Positions 1 through 12,397 of a DNA stretch of 64,000 nucleotides are shown here, in pieces. The stretch is from Cryptomeria japonica (taxonomy: Eukaryota; Streptophyta; Pinopsida; Cupressales; Cupressaceae): positions 408,176,889-408,240,888 of the forward strand of contig NC_081408.1 in the NCBI RefSeq assembly GCF_030272615.1. Direction: 5' to 3'. Below the pieces are notes generated by a model, which saw nothing but the letters and a program-made list of their open reading frames with translations, ran no database searches and was not told the origin of the DNA. Every line of letters starts with the position of its first letter. The first letter of the stretch is position 1. The translations under genes and the position numbers were made by a program.

Positions 1-775
1 TCCAAACGCTAATGGGGGCTCGAAATGACAAGTATCTTAGGAGAGTTACTATCTCTCTTGCACAAAGATTATCCCCCGTTTTGGAGGTGAACCGGGTAGC
101 TTCTAATTTTAATTAGAATTAGTAAGGGATCCGTTCGACGTGTCAAGGTATAAACTCAATTAAGAGGTCTCCCAGCCTTGAAAACCAAGGTTTAATATAC
201 CCAAAGGTACGAAGGAGAGATATTCCCGAGCACCGCCGTTGACATGATTTTCATCAAATAACATTTATTTTATAGTGGGTTGGAGTACTTGGCATTTAAA
301 CATTCCCACTTGGGTTGTTCCCCTCTCACCGACCGTAATGGCTAAAGAGTTATTAGCTCCTCGGGAGGGCAGGCCTGCTAAAGATGTACAAGTCTCAAAC
401 TTAAAGAAAATGCCTCAAGGGTTTGGATTTCTGATTGTCTATACAGACAAGAGCATACTCTCATACCTCTCAGAATTTACTTAAAACACAAAATATAGAT
501 TTGTTCTTTAACTAGATAGCAAGTTAGGTGACTAAAAATAAATTTAAAGAATACACGATGTTTGGTCGATTCTCCTCGGGCAACCTGCAAAGACAACGAA
601 TCAATAGTCATAGTGTCTTTGTGCGACAAGTATATTCTTCGACAAGCATTCTGCAAAAACTGATTAGGCTATGAAAAATTCTAAGATAGATAGATAAACA
701 ACTAGAGTCAATTGTCAGAATAATCAATTTGAATAGAAAACCAAAATCATGAAATTTGCTTCTTTTTTTTTTTGT

Positions 776-965
776 CTTTTTAACCAGAAAAATACAGAGT
801 CCTATGACAAAGTTTACCAGATCGTACGATACAAGATTTCTTCTTGTACAATACAAAATTCCATTTCGTACGATACATAATTCTTGTTCGTATGACACCT
901 ATAGTTTGTCATTTCAGCCTTTGAAAAATGTCGTACGAGATGACGCAGAGGCTGTACGGACGAAA
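776..965 (-). repeat. Array of degenerate TACGACAAA-type motifs (G1 leader)
   Basis: About seven degenerate copies of a motif close to CGTACGACAAA occur here (for example cgTACGATACAA, tgTACAATACAA, cgTATGACAC, cgTACGAGAT), spaced roughly 20-35 nt. The same motif forms two denser arrays in the leader of element O at 36288-36535 and 37553-37715. The spacer sequences differ, so this is a repeated short motif rather than a tandem satellite. Function unknown. Confidence 0.6.
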
Positions 966-1044
966 ATCCGAAAAGTCAAAAATCTGAAAAAAAATAAAAA
1001 ATAAAATAAAAGTTAGTCTTGGAGGCAGAAAAATGTAGTCTTCG

Positions 1045-1062
1045 GCCCCACGATGGGTGCCA
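1045..1062 (-). other. Primer-binding site of G1
   Basis: On the minus strand this reads TGGCACCCATCGTGGGGC, starting with the TGG that pairs with a tRNA CCA end, and lies six bases inside the LTR edge. It resembles the primer site of element O (37781-37798, TGGCTCCCACCACGGGGC). I do not assign the tRNA. Confidence 0.7.
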
Positions 1063-1068
1063 GAGATA

Positions 1069-2200
1069 TGTGTGTGAAAAAGGGTATGTAGCTGCAAGCA
1101 CAACACTTCAATTAAGTCATTACATGTATGGTTAGTAATCAATAATCAATAAATAATAAATCATAACAAATTGACTAATTGCCTTCTAAAAGATGCGAGT
1201 ATAAGATTGCTCTCATATTTTTTTAAGCAATACCAATGACTAGACTACACTAAGACGAAGGATTTAATCTATATTAGCATGATATTAAGCTAAATGGATG
1301 CAAGATGAATGAATAATTCAAGCCATAATGGATTCAAGCAATGATGGATGGAAATAATCTTTAAAAAACACAATGTATTCAATGACTCCAGATCAAAAAT
1401 CAGTGTAATAATAATTAATCTCCAAGCGTGTTCTCAAAAATCTTTGGGGTGAATTGGAATGAGAGTTGAAGGTTGAATTTATAGAGAATTACAAGAGAGA
1501 TGATGAAAAAAGCTCAATTTAGGATTAATTAAAAATAATTGAGAAATCAGGTTCAATTAACCTTGAGATAGATTCCAATTATAGTTTAATTGAAATTCAT
1601 TTAGATAGGAAGTTCAAGTTTCATTAGAGATAAGATTAATTAATTCCATGCATTTGTGATAAAAATAGATAATTCTTTGATTTATTCAAGAAAAGAATCT
1701 TTTCAATGCAACCGAACTTCTTTTTCTTAAAAGCTTTGAGTTCCAATTTTAGAGAATAATTCAATAATTCAATTTAATTGCTTTTCTAATTTCAAGTTCT
1801 AAATTTAGAAAAAGAACTAATATCTCAAGTTGGATTTCTCTCTCAATTCAATTCTTTTTGTTTATTTTCAATTCAATTCTCGCTTTGTAATTAATTCCTC
1901 TTTTGAAATAAATTAATTCCTTTTGCATGATTAAATGACAAATTAATTAATTAATTAAATATGCAAGGATATTTAATAAATTAAAATAGGATAACTGATC
2001 AAAATGATTTTTCTTGGAATGATTCAATTAATTAAATAAATATTTAATTAATATTGAGTAATTGATTTGCCATGTGATAATTGATGATTGAAGAATTAAT
2101 AATGTGCTCAAGATTGATTTAATTGCCTTTGGTTAGGACCTTGGTGATGTTGTCGAGATTAGGGGCCCATGGTTTAGATGACCATTTTTAGGGTATTACA
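1069..2200 (-). mobile_element. 5' LTR of G1
   Basis: On the minus strand the LTR begins TGTAATACCCTAAAAATGG at 2200 and ends CACACACA at 1069. It is a relative of O's 999-bp LTR: similar blocks at the primer-site side ('gcaacac...cattacatg.atggttag') and the same 'accatttttagg' block at the other end. A TATA-like sequence (TATAAATTC on the minus strand, 1475-1483) sits where O and S have TATAAATAG. The partner LTR is outside the window. The exact inner edge is uncertain by a few bases because of the TG repeats. Confidence 0.7.
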
Positions 2201-3334
2201 ATTATGACACGTATGCACATTATATGAGAAGAGTTTCAAAGTGTTTTTGGCGCGTAGAGATAACAATTTTTATCTTGGGAATGAGCAAGTATATTGCATG
2301 TAATGCAAACCACATGATGAGTTACTGAGTTCGATGAAGCGGTGATCAAGGAGCGGTCGAGGCTATCTTGAATGATGTACAAAGATTGTTATGTAATCCA
2401 ATGATCATAATTGAACCGACTTGTTTGTAATCTCTATGAGAGAATTAGGTTTTTGTTGTGTTATCGACCTAGTGGTTTGTTTATAAGGTCGATGAGTTGT
2501 TTTGTTTCAGAGTTGGAAAATTTTTAGTTGAGTGTGTGGTTGCCGAACCAGATGATGTATCTACAGTTTGTGTAAAGGAAGATAGGAGCATGCTAAGGAT
2601 CTGAACAAGTAAGTGTAGTGTTATTCAAACAGATCAGCAAACCCCTGTTGTTTTCTAACAATTACAACAGTAAAATCCCTCAACCGGGTAAGCTCTAACA
2701 AGCTTAGTGTTATTCAAATCCTCTAACTAGGTGGTCAATTAGCTTGGATTTCAAATCCTCTACCGAGGTTACTCCTCATAGGTTATTGCTTTTAATAGGG
2801 TTTTATAGTCAATCCCTTAACCGGGTGGTCCCTAACAGGATCTGTTCTTAACATGACTTTTTGTAAAAGCTTTAACAGGCTTGGCTCCTAACAGGGCGAA
2901 CTTCAGAAGAGTTCAGATAGTTAACTTGCGAGTCTCATCTCACCGTGGTTTTTCCCATTTGGGTTTCCATGTCAAAAATATTGTGTCAAGTGGTGAATGT
3001 TTTTGTGGTTATGTTTACTATGGTAGAATTGCTTAACCGCTTAATCCAATTTGATAAGTTATGATTAACCGACATCAATCTGAAATGAGGTTTTAGTTAT
3101 GTTAGTAAAGTATTTGGATGTTTGTGAGTTTCAAGTTGTTTTACTGTTAATCTGTTGTAACAGTCAATCGGTTTATCTTGACAGTGATATTGCATTTATA
3201 GCTCAGTGGTTTAACTTGTTAGTTTATAATTTGCTTTGAGAGGTTGATTCTGAGATTGGTAAAGATTATATCAGTTTTTCTATCTACTAATTCATCCCCC
3301 CTCTCAGTAGTTGATCGGATCCTTATTCTTTCAT
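2201..3334 (+). mobile_element. Fragment of a Ty1/Copia-type LTR, plus orientation
   Basis: The hallmarks are the R/U5-like block around 2938-2980 ('caccgtggtttttcccattt' followed by 'gggtttcca') and the C-rich end at 3295-3334 ('cccccctctcagtag' to 'ttctttca'). These are the reverse complement of the corresponding blocks of the LTRs of elements C and D. Repeated 'cctctaaccgggtggt'-like phrases at 2650-2900 are internal to this LTR. No primer site or coding sequence follows, so it is a solo or truncated LTR; its left part is cut by the G1 LTR at 2200. Confidence 0.6.
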
Positions 3335-5169
3335 CATACCATCAATGATGTGCCTGGTTATTGTGTGACTGTTGTCGTGAGTAGAGATGATGTCATATCA
3401 CTTATTACAAGCCTGATATGCTGTTGTGAGTCTCTACCACTTGCTTGTTCATTATGATATATATGTATCATATATGTTGTGTTTAGCTTTGATGCATGTT
3501 TGTAGGTACTAGACATCGACTCCACCTGGCTTCATAGGTTTGAGTGTGTCTTTAAATCCCAATGGCAAGTTGACAGAGGTGTCATGAGTTCCCTTCATAT
3601 ACTCTAGGCTTAAGTTCTCTACCTTGGTTGTCAGTTGTCTTGGCATGATTCGCCATGTTAGTAAGTTGAGTTGTGGTTTTTTGGTGTTTTGTGAGTATGT
3701 GATTATTTATTTAGTTAATTAATGTTTTATTTATATAGTTTATTAATGATTAAATTAATTGGTGGATTATTATTATAGTTTAATTTGATTAATTATTATT
3801 TGATTGATTTATTATTTAATTGGTATTTATTTGTTGTTGTTTATTTGATATTTATTATTTAATTATTATTTATTTATTATATAATAGTGCTTTTATATTT
3901 TAATGTTGATTTATATTTTATTGATGGCTTCTATTTATTTACTCGAGATTTAATGTTTATTTATCTATTGATTATTTAGTATTTATTTATTTATTATTTA
4001 TTAGTGCTTTTATATTTTAACATTGATTAATATTTATTGGTGGCTTTAATTTATTTATTGAGCCTTGGCTATTTAATATTGATTTATTTGGCTTTTATTT
4101 TTTTAGCCTTGGCAATTTGTATTTAATTGTTCATTTATTTTATTTGGCTTTATTTTAATTATTAGCCCATAATATTTAATAGGGCATGGATATTATTATT
4201 TGTGCATTGGTAAATAATACTTTGTGTTATTTTATTATAATATTCTTCTTATTACTTGGTGAGTAATATTTTATATTATTTTAGCTATTTCTCTTGTTAC
4301 AAGGGTAAATGAGTTTATTATTATTTCCTACCTACCGTTGAATGCTATTGGTTGTATGTGTGTTGGGGAAATAAAATATAATATATGATGGGTAGGTAAG
4401 ATATATTGTTTAATAGATTATTTTGATTGGCCAGTTTTGAGGGTAGGGTTTTGGTTTGGATTTCTTTTATTCGGCAGCTTAAGCTTTGTGCCTAGTTACT
4501 ATTCTTGAGGATTTTTCTTCTACAACTTGTTTTGGGAGCTTGGATTCTTGCTTGAAGTTTGTTTGGATTTTTTTGTGGGCGCTTTTTCAGATTCCTTATC
4601 ATCACTTCAATCCGAGGTTGGAGGATCTCTCTCTTTGCATATTTATTTTACTTTCATGTCTTCTCCGTGTCTGCAGAAAGAATGTATTCCGGGTTTGGGA
4701 AATTATATTGTATAGCTTGAGATAGAAATATCTCATGGAAAATTTATGTTATATAGTTTTGCATTATAGGTTGGGGAAGATTTATTACTATTGTTCTGAA
4801 TTTATTGTTTGTCGTGAGTAGACGACTCTATGAACGACTTCTTGTGTGTGTATTCTGGAATCCTGTGCTTGTATGAGATTTGGGTGTAAGTATTTAAGGC
4901 TTTAGTATTGTATCCTAAAAGATTTTGTTGCCTTTGGGTTGCGGAAGTCATATTGGTTCTTTGTATTTTTATTTGAGTGAGTTTTGGTAGCAGGCCGTGT
5001 GGTTTTGTTTTCATATGTGTTCTCTTTATTGTTTATGGTTTTATATTTAGATTATGTCATTCATTTCGTATTGCCTGGGCATTTGTTTTGAGCCTTTATT
5101 CGAGCATTTTTGTAGTCTCTTGGATTTAATTTTCTTGTCATAAATTTTCTAAAGTTCATGTCTAATTTT

Positions 5170-5430
5170 GGACAAATGCGCTAATAGAACAAATGTGTTG
5201 TTTCTCTTTGCAAATGCGAGTTTGTTTTAAGTATATGTGCTACACTGTTTAGTGTTGGCGCTGCAATTCTATGGAAATGAGTTGTTTCAAAATAAAAGCC
5301 TGGAAACCTTGGTCATATGCGTTGCAAAGAATATCATATGCGTTGTTTGATTGCCATATGCACTGTCAGTATCAATAAATGCACTGCTGAACATAATGTA
5401 TGAATTGTTCTGTGTCACATATGTGCTAAA
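5170..5430. repeat. Interspersed ATGCGCTAA-like motif array (RA copy)
   Basis: Roughly eight degenerate copies of a motif near ATGCGCTAA/ATGCGTTG occur at irregular spacing (aATGCGCTAAt, aATGCGAGtt, tATGTGCTAca, tATGCGTTGca, tATGCGTTGtt, tATGCACTGtc, aATGCACTGct, tATGTGCTAaa). The equivalent place in RB (62318-62450) has its own set with different spacers. This parallels the leader motif arrays of elements I, O and G1. Confidence 0.55.
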
Positions 5431-7297
5431 CTGCTCAGAGTATGTTTTTTGTTAGTCTGTTCTGGTTTTCCGGATATGTTCTTGTACCAAAGGCTTTGTT
5501 TGGGGTCTATTGATTTTTTTCAGCTTGTGATTTATCTGATTTGATGTTAATCGATTATTTTTAAGCTTCGGTATGTTGATAAGATATACTAAAGAGGTTT
5601 TGTGCATCTCCATCATCTTGATAAGCCATGTTGTGAGAATTGATTTTTTGCTCTCGGTCTAGTAAGTTGATGTGCCTTTCTATTGATGTTCATTTCATGG
5701 TTATAGTAGATTTAGATTGACTTTAATATGGCTTTCGATGCACTACTTTAATATGAGGCTCATTGTTGGTTTATTGATGTTATTGACATTGAATTGCTAT
5801 GGATGCTTCCTGATTATGTGATGTTGTTTATGGATCATTCTTGAATGTTGTATTAGAGCCTCCTTGTAATTATTGTTGTTTGGAACATGTTAGGGGGAGT
5901 GGGCTTCCATGTGATGACCGAGATCGTGAGAGATAGGTGGTGAGTTGATAAGCCTGTCGTCTAGATCGCCAGGGCACATTAGAAGTTTTTCCTTATTTTA
6001 TAAACAAGTGGTAACATTAATAATGAATTAGATGGGTTGGGTAATTAGGATTCACCTAATCAAGATAATTAATAGTTGAGCCCCAAGACTTGATCCTAGG
6101 GAGGATGTTTTAGGATAAGCTTGGGAAAGCCATTGCGATGGCAAGTCAATCTCCCTTGATTCTCTCATAGGTTGAGATGGCTCTACATGTCTATCGAGGT
6201 TATGTCTTGAAGGGTTGTGTTTCTATATTTTTTGGAGGATATCATGTGATGACACTCCACTCCAACATGTGCCCTTTTCTTGATTTGTGTTCATGCCTTG
6301 TTTATTGTAACGCCTCTGGGAGTTTCTATTTGTGGTCGCCATGTGATTGGTTGTGGTGATCTTTGAGTTGTGAGACTCTTTGGTAGTTGGTGTTAGCTTA
6401 GGTCTAGAGTGTTTTGGGACCTTGTGTCATCTCCTAGCATGGGGGTGGTTCCTTTGGTTCCACATGGTCGGGTGGTTGGTGCCTTTCTACCATTAGAATG
6501 TTCTCATTGGATTCTTATGTGTGGCTTCGGATTCTTCTTCGTTGTAGCTTATGGTTGATTATTATAGTAGATGGATATGATTAATATCATAGGTTATGTA
6601 ATGTAATCGTATTGTAGAATTTTTAGATGAGATTATGTATTAGGAGAGCTATTCTCTCATTGAAAGGATCATGTAATTATATAGTAGATGATGTTTAAGA
6701 AATATACCTAAATTTGTAAGATGGATATTGAGATGTATTGAAATATAATTATCTTCAAAATGGAATGCAATTCATGTTAATAGATATGTTGTAGATTATC
6801 TTGTAATGGTTCAGAAAGGGATTCATGAGTTTTGATATCAAGGTCATGTAATAGGAATTTATGTTCATATTTAAGGTAGAAAAGAATAGGAGATTTGATA
6901 TGGTAATTAAGATGATAATGTAAATGTAGCTATGTAAATTGCATATAGTGGATGTAAGTATTAGGACTCGTAGTATGATGAAATATTTATATGCTATAAT
7001 GGATTGCAATAATTACATTGTAATAGGATGGTCTTTGAGTATGGATGTATATGAAAATATTGAATGAATGATCTTATTGAAAGGTTGATATTCTTGATAA
7101 ATGGATGCTTCTAGATTGTAAGAATGAATGGGTAGTGGGTAAGATGAATAGTTTTGATTAAGTAAAAGAAGGTTTTTGAAAGGAACCCGAACCTTTTAAA
7201 AATCAAGAAATATAGAAAGAGCTAGAAAACACCGTGCCTGATCACTTCAAAAACTAAAACAGATCCCAACTGAAGAAAAAGGGATCACAACCCAAAA

Positions 7298-7362
7298 AGT
7301 TAACCTGAAGGAAATGAATATAAAAATAAATCCCAGATGAATAGTTAACCTGAAGGAAATGA
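7298..7362. repeat. Perfect 20-bp direct repeat, spaced 45 bp
   Basis: AGTTAACCTGAAGGAAATGA occurs at 7298-7317 and again at 7343-7362. It lies in a stretch (about 7170-7430) of RA that has no clear counterpart in RB, so it may mark a small insertion or local duplication. Confidence 0.7.
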
Positions 7363-7762
7363 TTTAGATTATTTTAGTTAATGTAGAATGAGGTTAAGAC
7401 TCTAGTAGTAGAATAAGACATAGGTGCATCTCAAAGTATTTGAATATTGTTTAGTTAATGGAAATAATGTAATTGTATCTGTTGTATGCATTTATCATTA
7501 CGTGTGTGTTATTATTATTAGATTGGTTGTAGATTATAATGGGGAAGAGCCTATGTAAGTAGGATTTCTATAGTGTAGGACTTGTAGTTGATAAATGTTA
7601 TTGTGTATGTGATAATGGCATTTATATATATGGTTGTGTTAGAAAGAAACAAGGGACCATGTATAACATTTGAGACGAATGGTTTAAGAAGGACTTTATG
7701 ATTATTGCATTATGCACTTAGGAATCATGTAAAGGAAAAAGATCATGCTAGAGTTATGAAAT

Positions 7763-8761
7763 TGTCATGCCTATGAAGTGTATACCTGCAGCTGCAACAC
7801 AAAACACTCAATAAATCATTACAAGCATGGTTAGCAAATTTAAAACAAATAAAGATAAAACCATGTCTAATCGATCTATCACCTCCTAATAAATGCGAGT
7901 GTAGATTTGCTCTCAGATCTGGATAAGCGAATTCCAGTGACTTGACTACACCTAGATGGAGGATTTAAGATGATAATGATTCATTCAAGCTAGAAAAAAG
8001 AAGATTAAACTACATGATTCTAGAAAATAAGCTAGATCTAAGAATGCCATTGTCTATAATAACAATGCTCAAATGATATGCTAAGAGATATTATGCCTAT
8101 AGTAACAATTCTCAAAATGCAAATGAGATGGGATGATTATTGCTCCAAAATGGGGTCTATTTATAAGATTTCTAAGGCCAGGGATGAGGTAGCGGGAATC
8201 AACGGTCAAGATTAAGTCTGAAGATATCAATGGTGAAATTGGAGGAGGTTGGAAAAGAGGTTGGATGAAAGGTAACATTTGCCATCTCTATGGTGACAAG
8301 TGTCAAGAATCTTTGCTCATGAGAGAGCAAGTGTCTAAGGAAAGGGGACATGTGGCCCAAGAATTCCATGTGTCAAAAGGGGAGAGTAGGTTTAATTAAA
8401 CCCAGGGTTAGATGGAAGGGGTTAGGTTAGGTGGTTAGAATTTAGGAGGCATGTGGGTAATTTGAATTTAAAATTCAAATAAGACTAATTAATTCTCAAC
8501 AACTCATAAATTGATTTGTTTTAATTAATTAGAAGATTAGAAGAATTAATTGAAGATGGGGGGAATTAATTTATTTGAATTAATTAATCAAAGGGGATTA
8601 CGAAAATGAACCTAATAAATCAATCCTTAGATTTATTAATAAGTAGATGAAAGGGGGAATTTAATCAAATTGTTTATGAATTCAATTAAATTGGGAAAGG
8701 GGATTAATTAAATAATTGGTTATTTAATTAATTATCTTCAGACCATTTTTAGGTGTATACA
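7763..8761 (-). mobile_element. 3' LTR of element O
   Basis: A 999-bp direct repeat of 37802-38800 with TG...CA ends (plus strand TGTCATGCC to TGTATACA). Its position next to the polypurine tract at 8762 makes it the 3' LTR in element sense. It holds an AT-rich U3-like part (8460-8750) and a TATA box on the minus strand. Confidence 0.93.
8157..8166 (-). promoter_or_regulatory. TATA box in O LTR
   Basis: On the minus strand this reads TATAAATAGA; the other LTR has the same sequence at 38195-38204, and solo LTR S has the equivalent at about 48569-48578. Position inside the LTR fits the start of the genomic transcript. Confidence 0.6.
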
Positions 8762-8775
8762 TTTTGCCCCTCTTT
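8762..8775 (-). other. Polypurine tract of element O
   Basis: On the minus strand AAAGAGGGGCAAAA directly abuts the TG of the 3' LTR. Element I has the near-identical tract AAAGAGGGGAAAAA (29093-29106), supporting close kinship. Confidence 0.85.
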
Positions 8776-10480
8776 GAAGCGAGGTGTGATGACGCGTTGA
8801 TTCAAAGAATAATCTTATTTTGATGATGATATTGGTTCGATAGGATGCCCCAGCTCTTGATTGCTAAATTGCTGTATGATGATGCCCCCTCGGGAGGTCA
8901 ATTGAGATAATTGATCTTTGGAGTTTTGCGAATTTTGTGAAATTGGTATCCCAATTAAAAATCATTTAATTTCTTTAACTGTGTTTGATGAAAATGCGAG
9001 TTCAACAATCACGGTGATGTGGTTATTGATTATTGATAAAGATTGATTGGTTAGATTGATAAGATCGAGATTCAGTTTAGTTTCACGAATGATACCTCCT
9101 GTCTAAGACAAAGATGATCAAAGCGTCTGGTTTCAGGAATGATATATCCTATATAAGACAAAGATCAGAACGTCTGGTTTCAAGAAAGATACATCCTGTA
9201 TAAGACATGATAAAATCAATAAGATTGATTAGATAAAGAACTGACAATTTGTTGATATCAAGTTGTAGAAAAATTTAGATATGCTGATGTTGGTTTGTTG
9301 AGAGGGATAGCATAAGATTTTTGCTGGGTGGATAATATCCAGAGAGATATGAGTTATTAGTCCAATTGCGTATACACTTGTGATGATACCTTGATGATTC
9401 CTGTGATAGATTTAACCTTGGATAAAAGGAGCATGCGAGATCTCATGCAAGAATGAAATGCAAGCTAAATACAAATGCAAATGCAAAGCTACGATCAGAC
9501 CAGTCACTGGATTATTGCGTTTTGTCATCATTGAGCTTTTGAAATATGGGAAGTGAGTGAAAACATCGATGGTATAATTAAACCATGATGACCCGAGCAC
9601 TATTTTCTTGGATTTTGATATAGCAAGTTAGCACAAGCATCGAAGTATAATTGAACCAAGATGACCTGAGTGTTGCTTGCGTAAAACATGTAGTATTAAC
9701 CATTTTAATACAAAAATTGGAAATGTCTTCAATGATACTCTAACGATCATGTTCTGAGAACACATATTAATGATAAAGTTTCAGACAACAGACAAGAAAA
9801 ATATAATGTTCCTTCCCTGTTCCTCTAGTCAAAGGCATCCTGGAGTCACTCAGAAATCATGATAGCGGAAATCAAGAGAAAAAAATGTTGAACAATCGTG
9901 CTAAAATAATTATCCAAAAGATATCATCCATTGAAAAGTGTGTGATGTGCTTAGATTGACTTTGTGATAGTTTGATGGTTGATAATTTGATCTCGTGTTC
10001 AATGTTGGATATGTCTCAGTTTTCTCTTGATAAGGGTTGTTTAACTATTGTTCTACCTGTTTGATTAAGCTCAAAATGATCAAGAAGTTTTCCCCCAGCT
10101 AGGTGTAGGATTTCACCCCAAGCCTAGAAACAAAGTCATTATGATACACCTAGTGATCCAAACCATGGCAAGAGATTAGCTGGGATGCCTGCATATGTAC
10201 AAAGGCTTCATGATGGATATGAACAACACTGATGGAAAATGAATGCAAGCAGAAAGATGCATGAACTAATAGATGGAAGAGCTAGTGGACAGATAGCGCC
10301 TGTTTGCTAGGTTTTCCCCATCTGTTTTTATTGCACTTTTTCTCATATTTGATTTTTTTTGTTTGGATTTTCTGCTTTTTTCACTTTTTTTGATTTTTAT
10401 AGCTTTTTCACTGTTTTTTTTTATTCTTTGATTTTTCACTTTTTAAAATTTTTAAAATTTTTTTCAGACATAGAATTTCT
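8776..10480 (-). other. 3' untranslated tail of element O
   Basis: Between the decayed end of integrase and the polypurine tract there is about 1.7 kb without a recognisable ORF. It includes a T-rich stretch (10320-10460, A-rich in element sense). Unlike element I, I find no plant-mobile-domain ORF, hairpin array or CGCGTCTGTG motifs here. Confidence 0.6.
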
Positions 10481-11928
10481 TCAGATGCATGTTATTGATG
10501 GGTTTGTCGAGCTGATCTCTGTCCTATGTTGATAGCTGATATGCTCTTGATCCAAATACTGCTGTGATCACAAACAGACCTAACTAGTTTGGTTCAAACT
10601 TTCCTTTCTTTTCTTGATCTGCTTGGTTGTGTGGATTTTCTTTTAGTACTAGTTCCCCTACTTGAAAAACTCATGGTTTGACCATGTGATTATAGCTCTG
10701 GCACATTCTTTACTAATATACCTTTAAATGATCAAAGACATTTTGTCTTTTTTCATGGATCAATTCTAACTCTTGTAATCTAGATACTCATTGTTCTTCA
10801 TCTGAGATGAGACCTTTTAATGATATTAATAGAGAAGGTACCTCTACTTCTATTGGAAGCATTGCTTCTGATCCATAAACAAGAGAGAAAGGTGTGGCAC
10901 CTGTTGGTGTGCAGATATTGGTATGATAGGCCCATAGAGCAGGGTTCAATTGAATATGCCAATCTCTTCCAACATCATTCACTATCTTTTTGAGGATTCT
11001 CAGAATAGTTTTATTTGATGCTTCTGCTTGCCCATTTCCCTATGGATAGTAGGGTGTGGAGAATTTGTGTTAGATCTTGAATTTCTCACATAGCTCTTAT
11101 ACATCTTGATTCTTGAATGGTCACCCATTATCAGTGATAATGGTAATTGGTATTCCATAGGGACAGATGATTTAGTTCAAGATAAATGCAACAAATTTTT
11201 TTCCTGTGATATTTATGAGAGGTACTGGCTTAATCCATTTTGTGAAATATTCTATAGCTACACAGATGAATTTGTGACCATTAGATGAAGAAGGATTTAT
11301 CTTTCCTACTAGATCAAGACCCCATTGGCAGAAAGGCGAAGATGTTGCCAAAGCATGAATTTCTTGTGCTGGTACATGAATCAAATTCCCATGGATCTGG
11401 CATTGTTTGCATATTCTAGCTATCTAAAAAGAATCTCGTTCCATAGTCGGCCAATAATAGCCCAAGCGTATGAGTTTTTTTGAAAGGGTTAGACCACTTG
11501 AATGAGTGCCACAAATGTCATTATGGACTTCATGTAAGGTCTTCCCAGATTCTTCTTGTTCGAGACATCTTAAAAGAGTACCGTCTAGACCTCATTTAAA
11601 TAAGGTATCCACGACGAGAGTAAAATGGGAGGATTGGCAGATAAAGTTTCTCTTTTAGTTTTTTGATAAGTCAGGAGGTAGAGTGTTATCTTTTAGGTAT
11701 GTGTAAGTTTGGCTGTAACGTGAGGAATCATGCCCCACAAGGTGACAAATAGTTTGGGAATTAGGACAATTATGAGTAGGGTAAAATAACTCTTCTACCA
11801 GGAATTCATAACGCTGTTGATTTTCCTATGTCTGAAGGAGAGAAGCAAGTGTAGCCATGACGTCTGCTGCATTGTTGTCATTCCTTGGAATCTGCTGAAA
11901 GGTTATTTCTACAAAGTATTTCTTGATA
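10481..11928 (-). pseudogene. pol: Integrase (pol C-terminal part) of element O, broken
   Basis: Integrase inserts the cDNA copy into the genome. In minus-strand order I read the end of the HHCC zinc region (ICKQCQIHG), the core starting FCQWGLDLVGKI (first Asp), SSSNGHKF, EYFTKWI, IITDNG (second Asp) and [11 protein letters not shown] (catalytic Glu), then [11 protein letters not shown] and [15 protein letters not shown]. The sequence matches element I's integrase residue for residue in long stretches. In-frame stops interrupt it, for example after IITDNG and after ISDEEQ, and the C-terminal part is frameshifted. The catalytic residues themselves are still present, so decay is by stops, not active-site loss. 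Confidence 0.85.
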
Positions 11929-11933
11929 TCATC
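11929..11933. repeat. Left target-site duplication of element I (TCATC)
   Basis: TCATC precedes the TG of the 5' LTR, and the same five bases follow the CA of the 3' LTR at 29878-29882. The interrupted O reading frame (MVD-DIKKYF) is restored when one copy is removed. Confidence 0.95.
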
Positions 11934-12093
11934 TGTAGACACCTAAAATTGTCATGTCTAATTAAATGAATATCTTTATTTATTTAATTACTTTGGCCTA
12001 ATTCTTCTATTAATTAAATAAATCTTTATTTATTTAATTAATTCATTTATCCTCTTCTAGCCTTATTTCTCATTTAAATAAATACATTTATTT

Positions 12094-12397
12094 ATTTAAA
12101 TTATCCTTTTCTTAAATTAAATAAATATCTTATTTATTTAATTGATCCCACTTCTTCTATTAATTAAATAAATCTTTATTTATTTAATTAATTCATTAAC
12201 CTTTTCTACCCATGACACATGTCATTCATCTCTTAATTCATACACTACCTACCTCTTTCATTATTTTATTATTTTCTTTACCTACCCTCTAATCATAGTA
12301 GACCTCTTTTACACCTCTCAATCTTATCCCTCCATTTCATATAGTGTCTTCTATATAAGGAGATGCTTCCTTCATTATCAAGCCCGGTTGACTACTT
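12094..12397 (+). repeat. LTR block B, first copy
   Basis: This 304-bp block (from 'atttaaattatcc' to 'gactactt') recurs at 13633-13936 and in the 3' LTR. It contains the TATA box TATATAAGG at 12352-12360. Confidence 0.93.

Larger units (their letters stand above)
1..1068 (-). mobile_element. Leader of a truncated Tat-like Ty3/Gypsy element (G1)
   Basis: This stretch is the untranslated leader of a minus-strand LTR retrotransposon whose body lies left of the window. Positions 1-480 closely resemble 36793-37260, inside the leader of element O; shared landmarks are the 'ctaatgggggc' and 'gggagagttact'-like blocks and the 'gaggtctcccagccttgaaa' block. It ends at a primer-binding site and an LTR (1069-2200), which fixes the orientation. 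No protein is encoded; the small ORFs here are not conserved between the two copies. The family assignment rests on similarity to O, not on coding sequence. Confidence 0.75.
3335..7762. repeat. Long AT-rich repeat RA, first part
   Basis: From about 3357 onward this stretch aligns collinearly with 60745-63900. Shared landmarks are 'gtaggtactagacatcgact' (3505 and 60904), a TTTATT-rich stretch (3700-4300 and 61110-61450), 'agtgggctt.catgtgatga' (5899 and 62908), 'caccagggcacatt'-like (5967 and 62988) and 'ttaggtctagagt'-like (6400 and 63480). Both copies have the same orientation and no coding capacity. RA is interrupted by element O and resumes at 38801-39411. It is a candidate very long LTR of element E, but I cannot fix its left end, which is replaced by the Copia LTR fragment. 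Short lines in six frames here do not look like genes. Confidence 0.6.

Noticed and set aside
608-1142. Small ORFs on both strands in the G1 leader
   Set aside because: Not conserved in the homologous O leader and overlapping the motif array and primer site.
4486-4725. 79-codon ORF in RA
   Set aside because: The aligned place in RB does not keep the frame or the residues.
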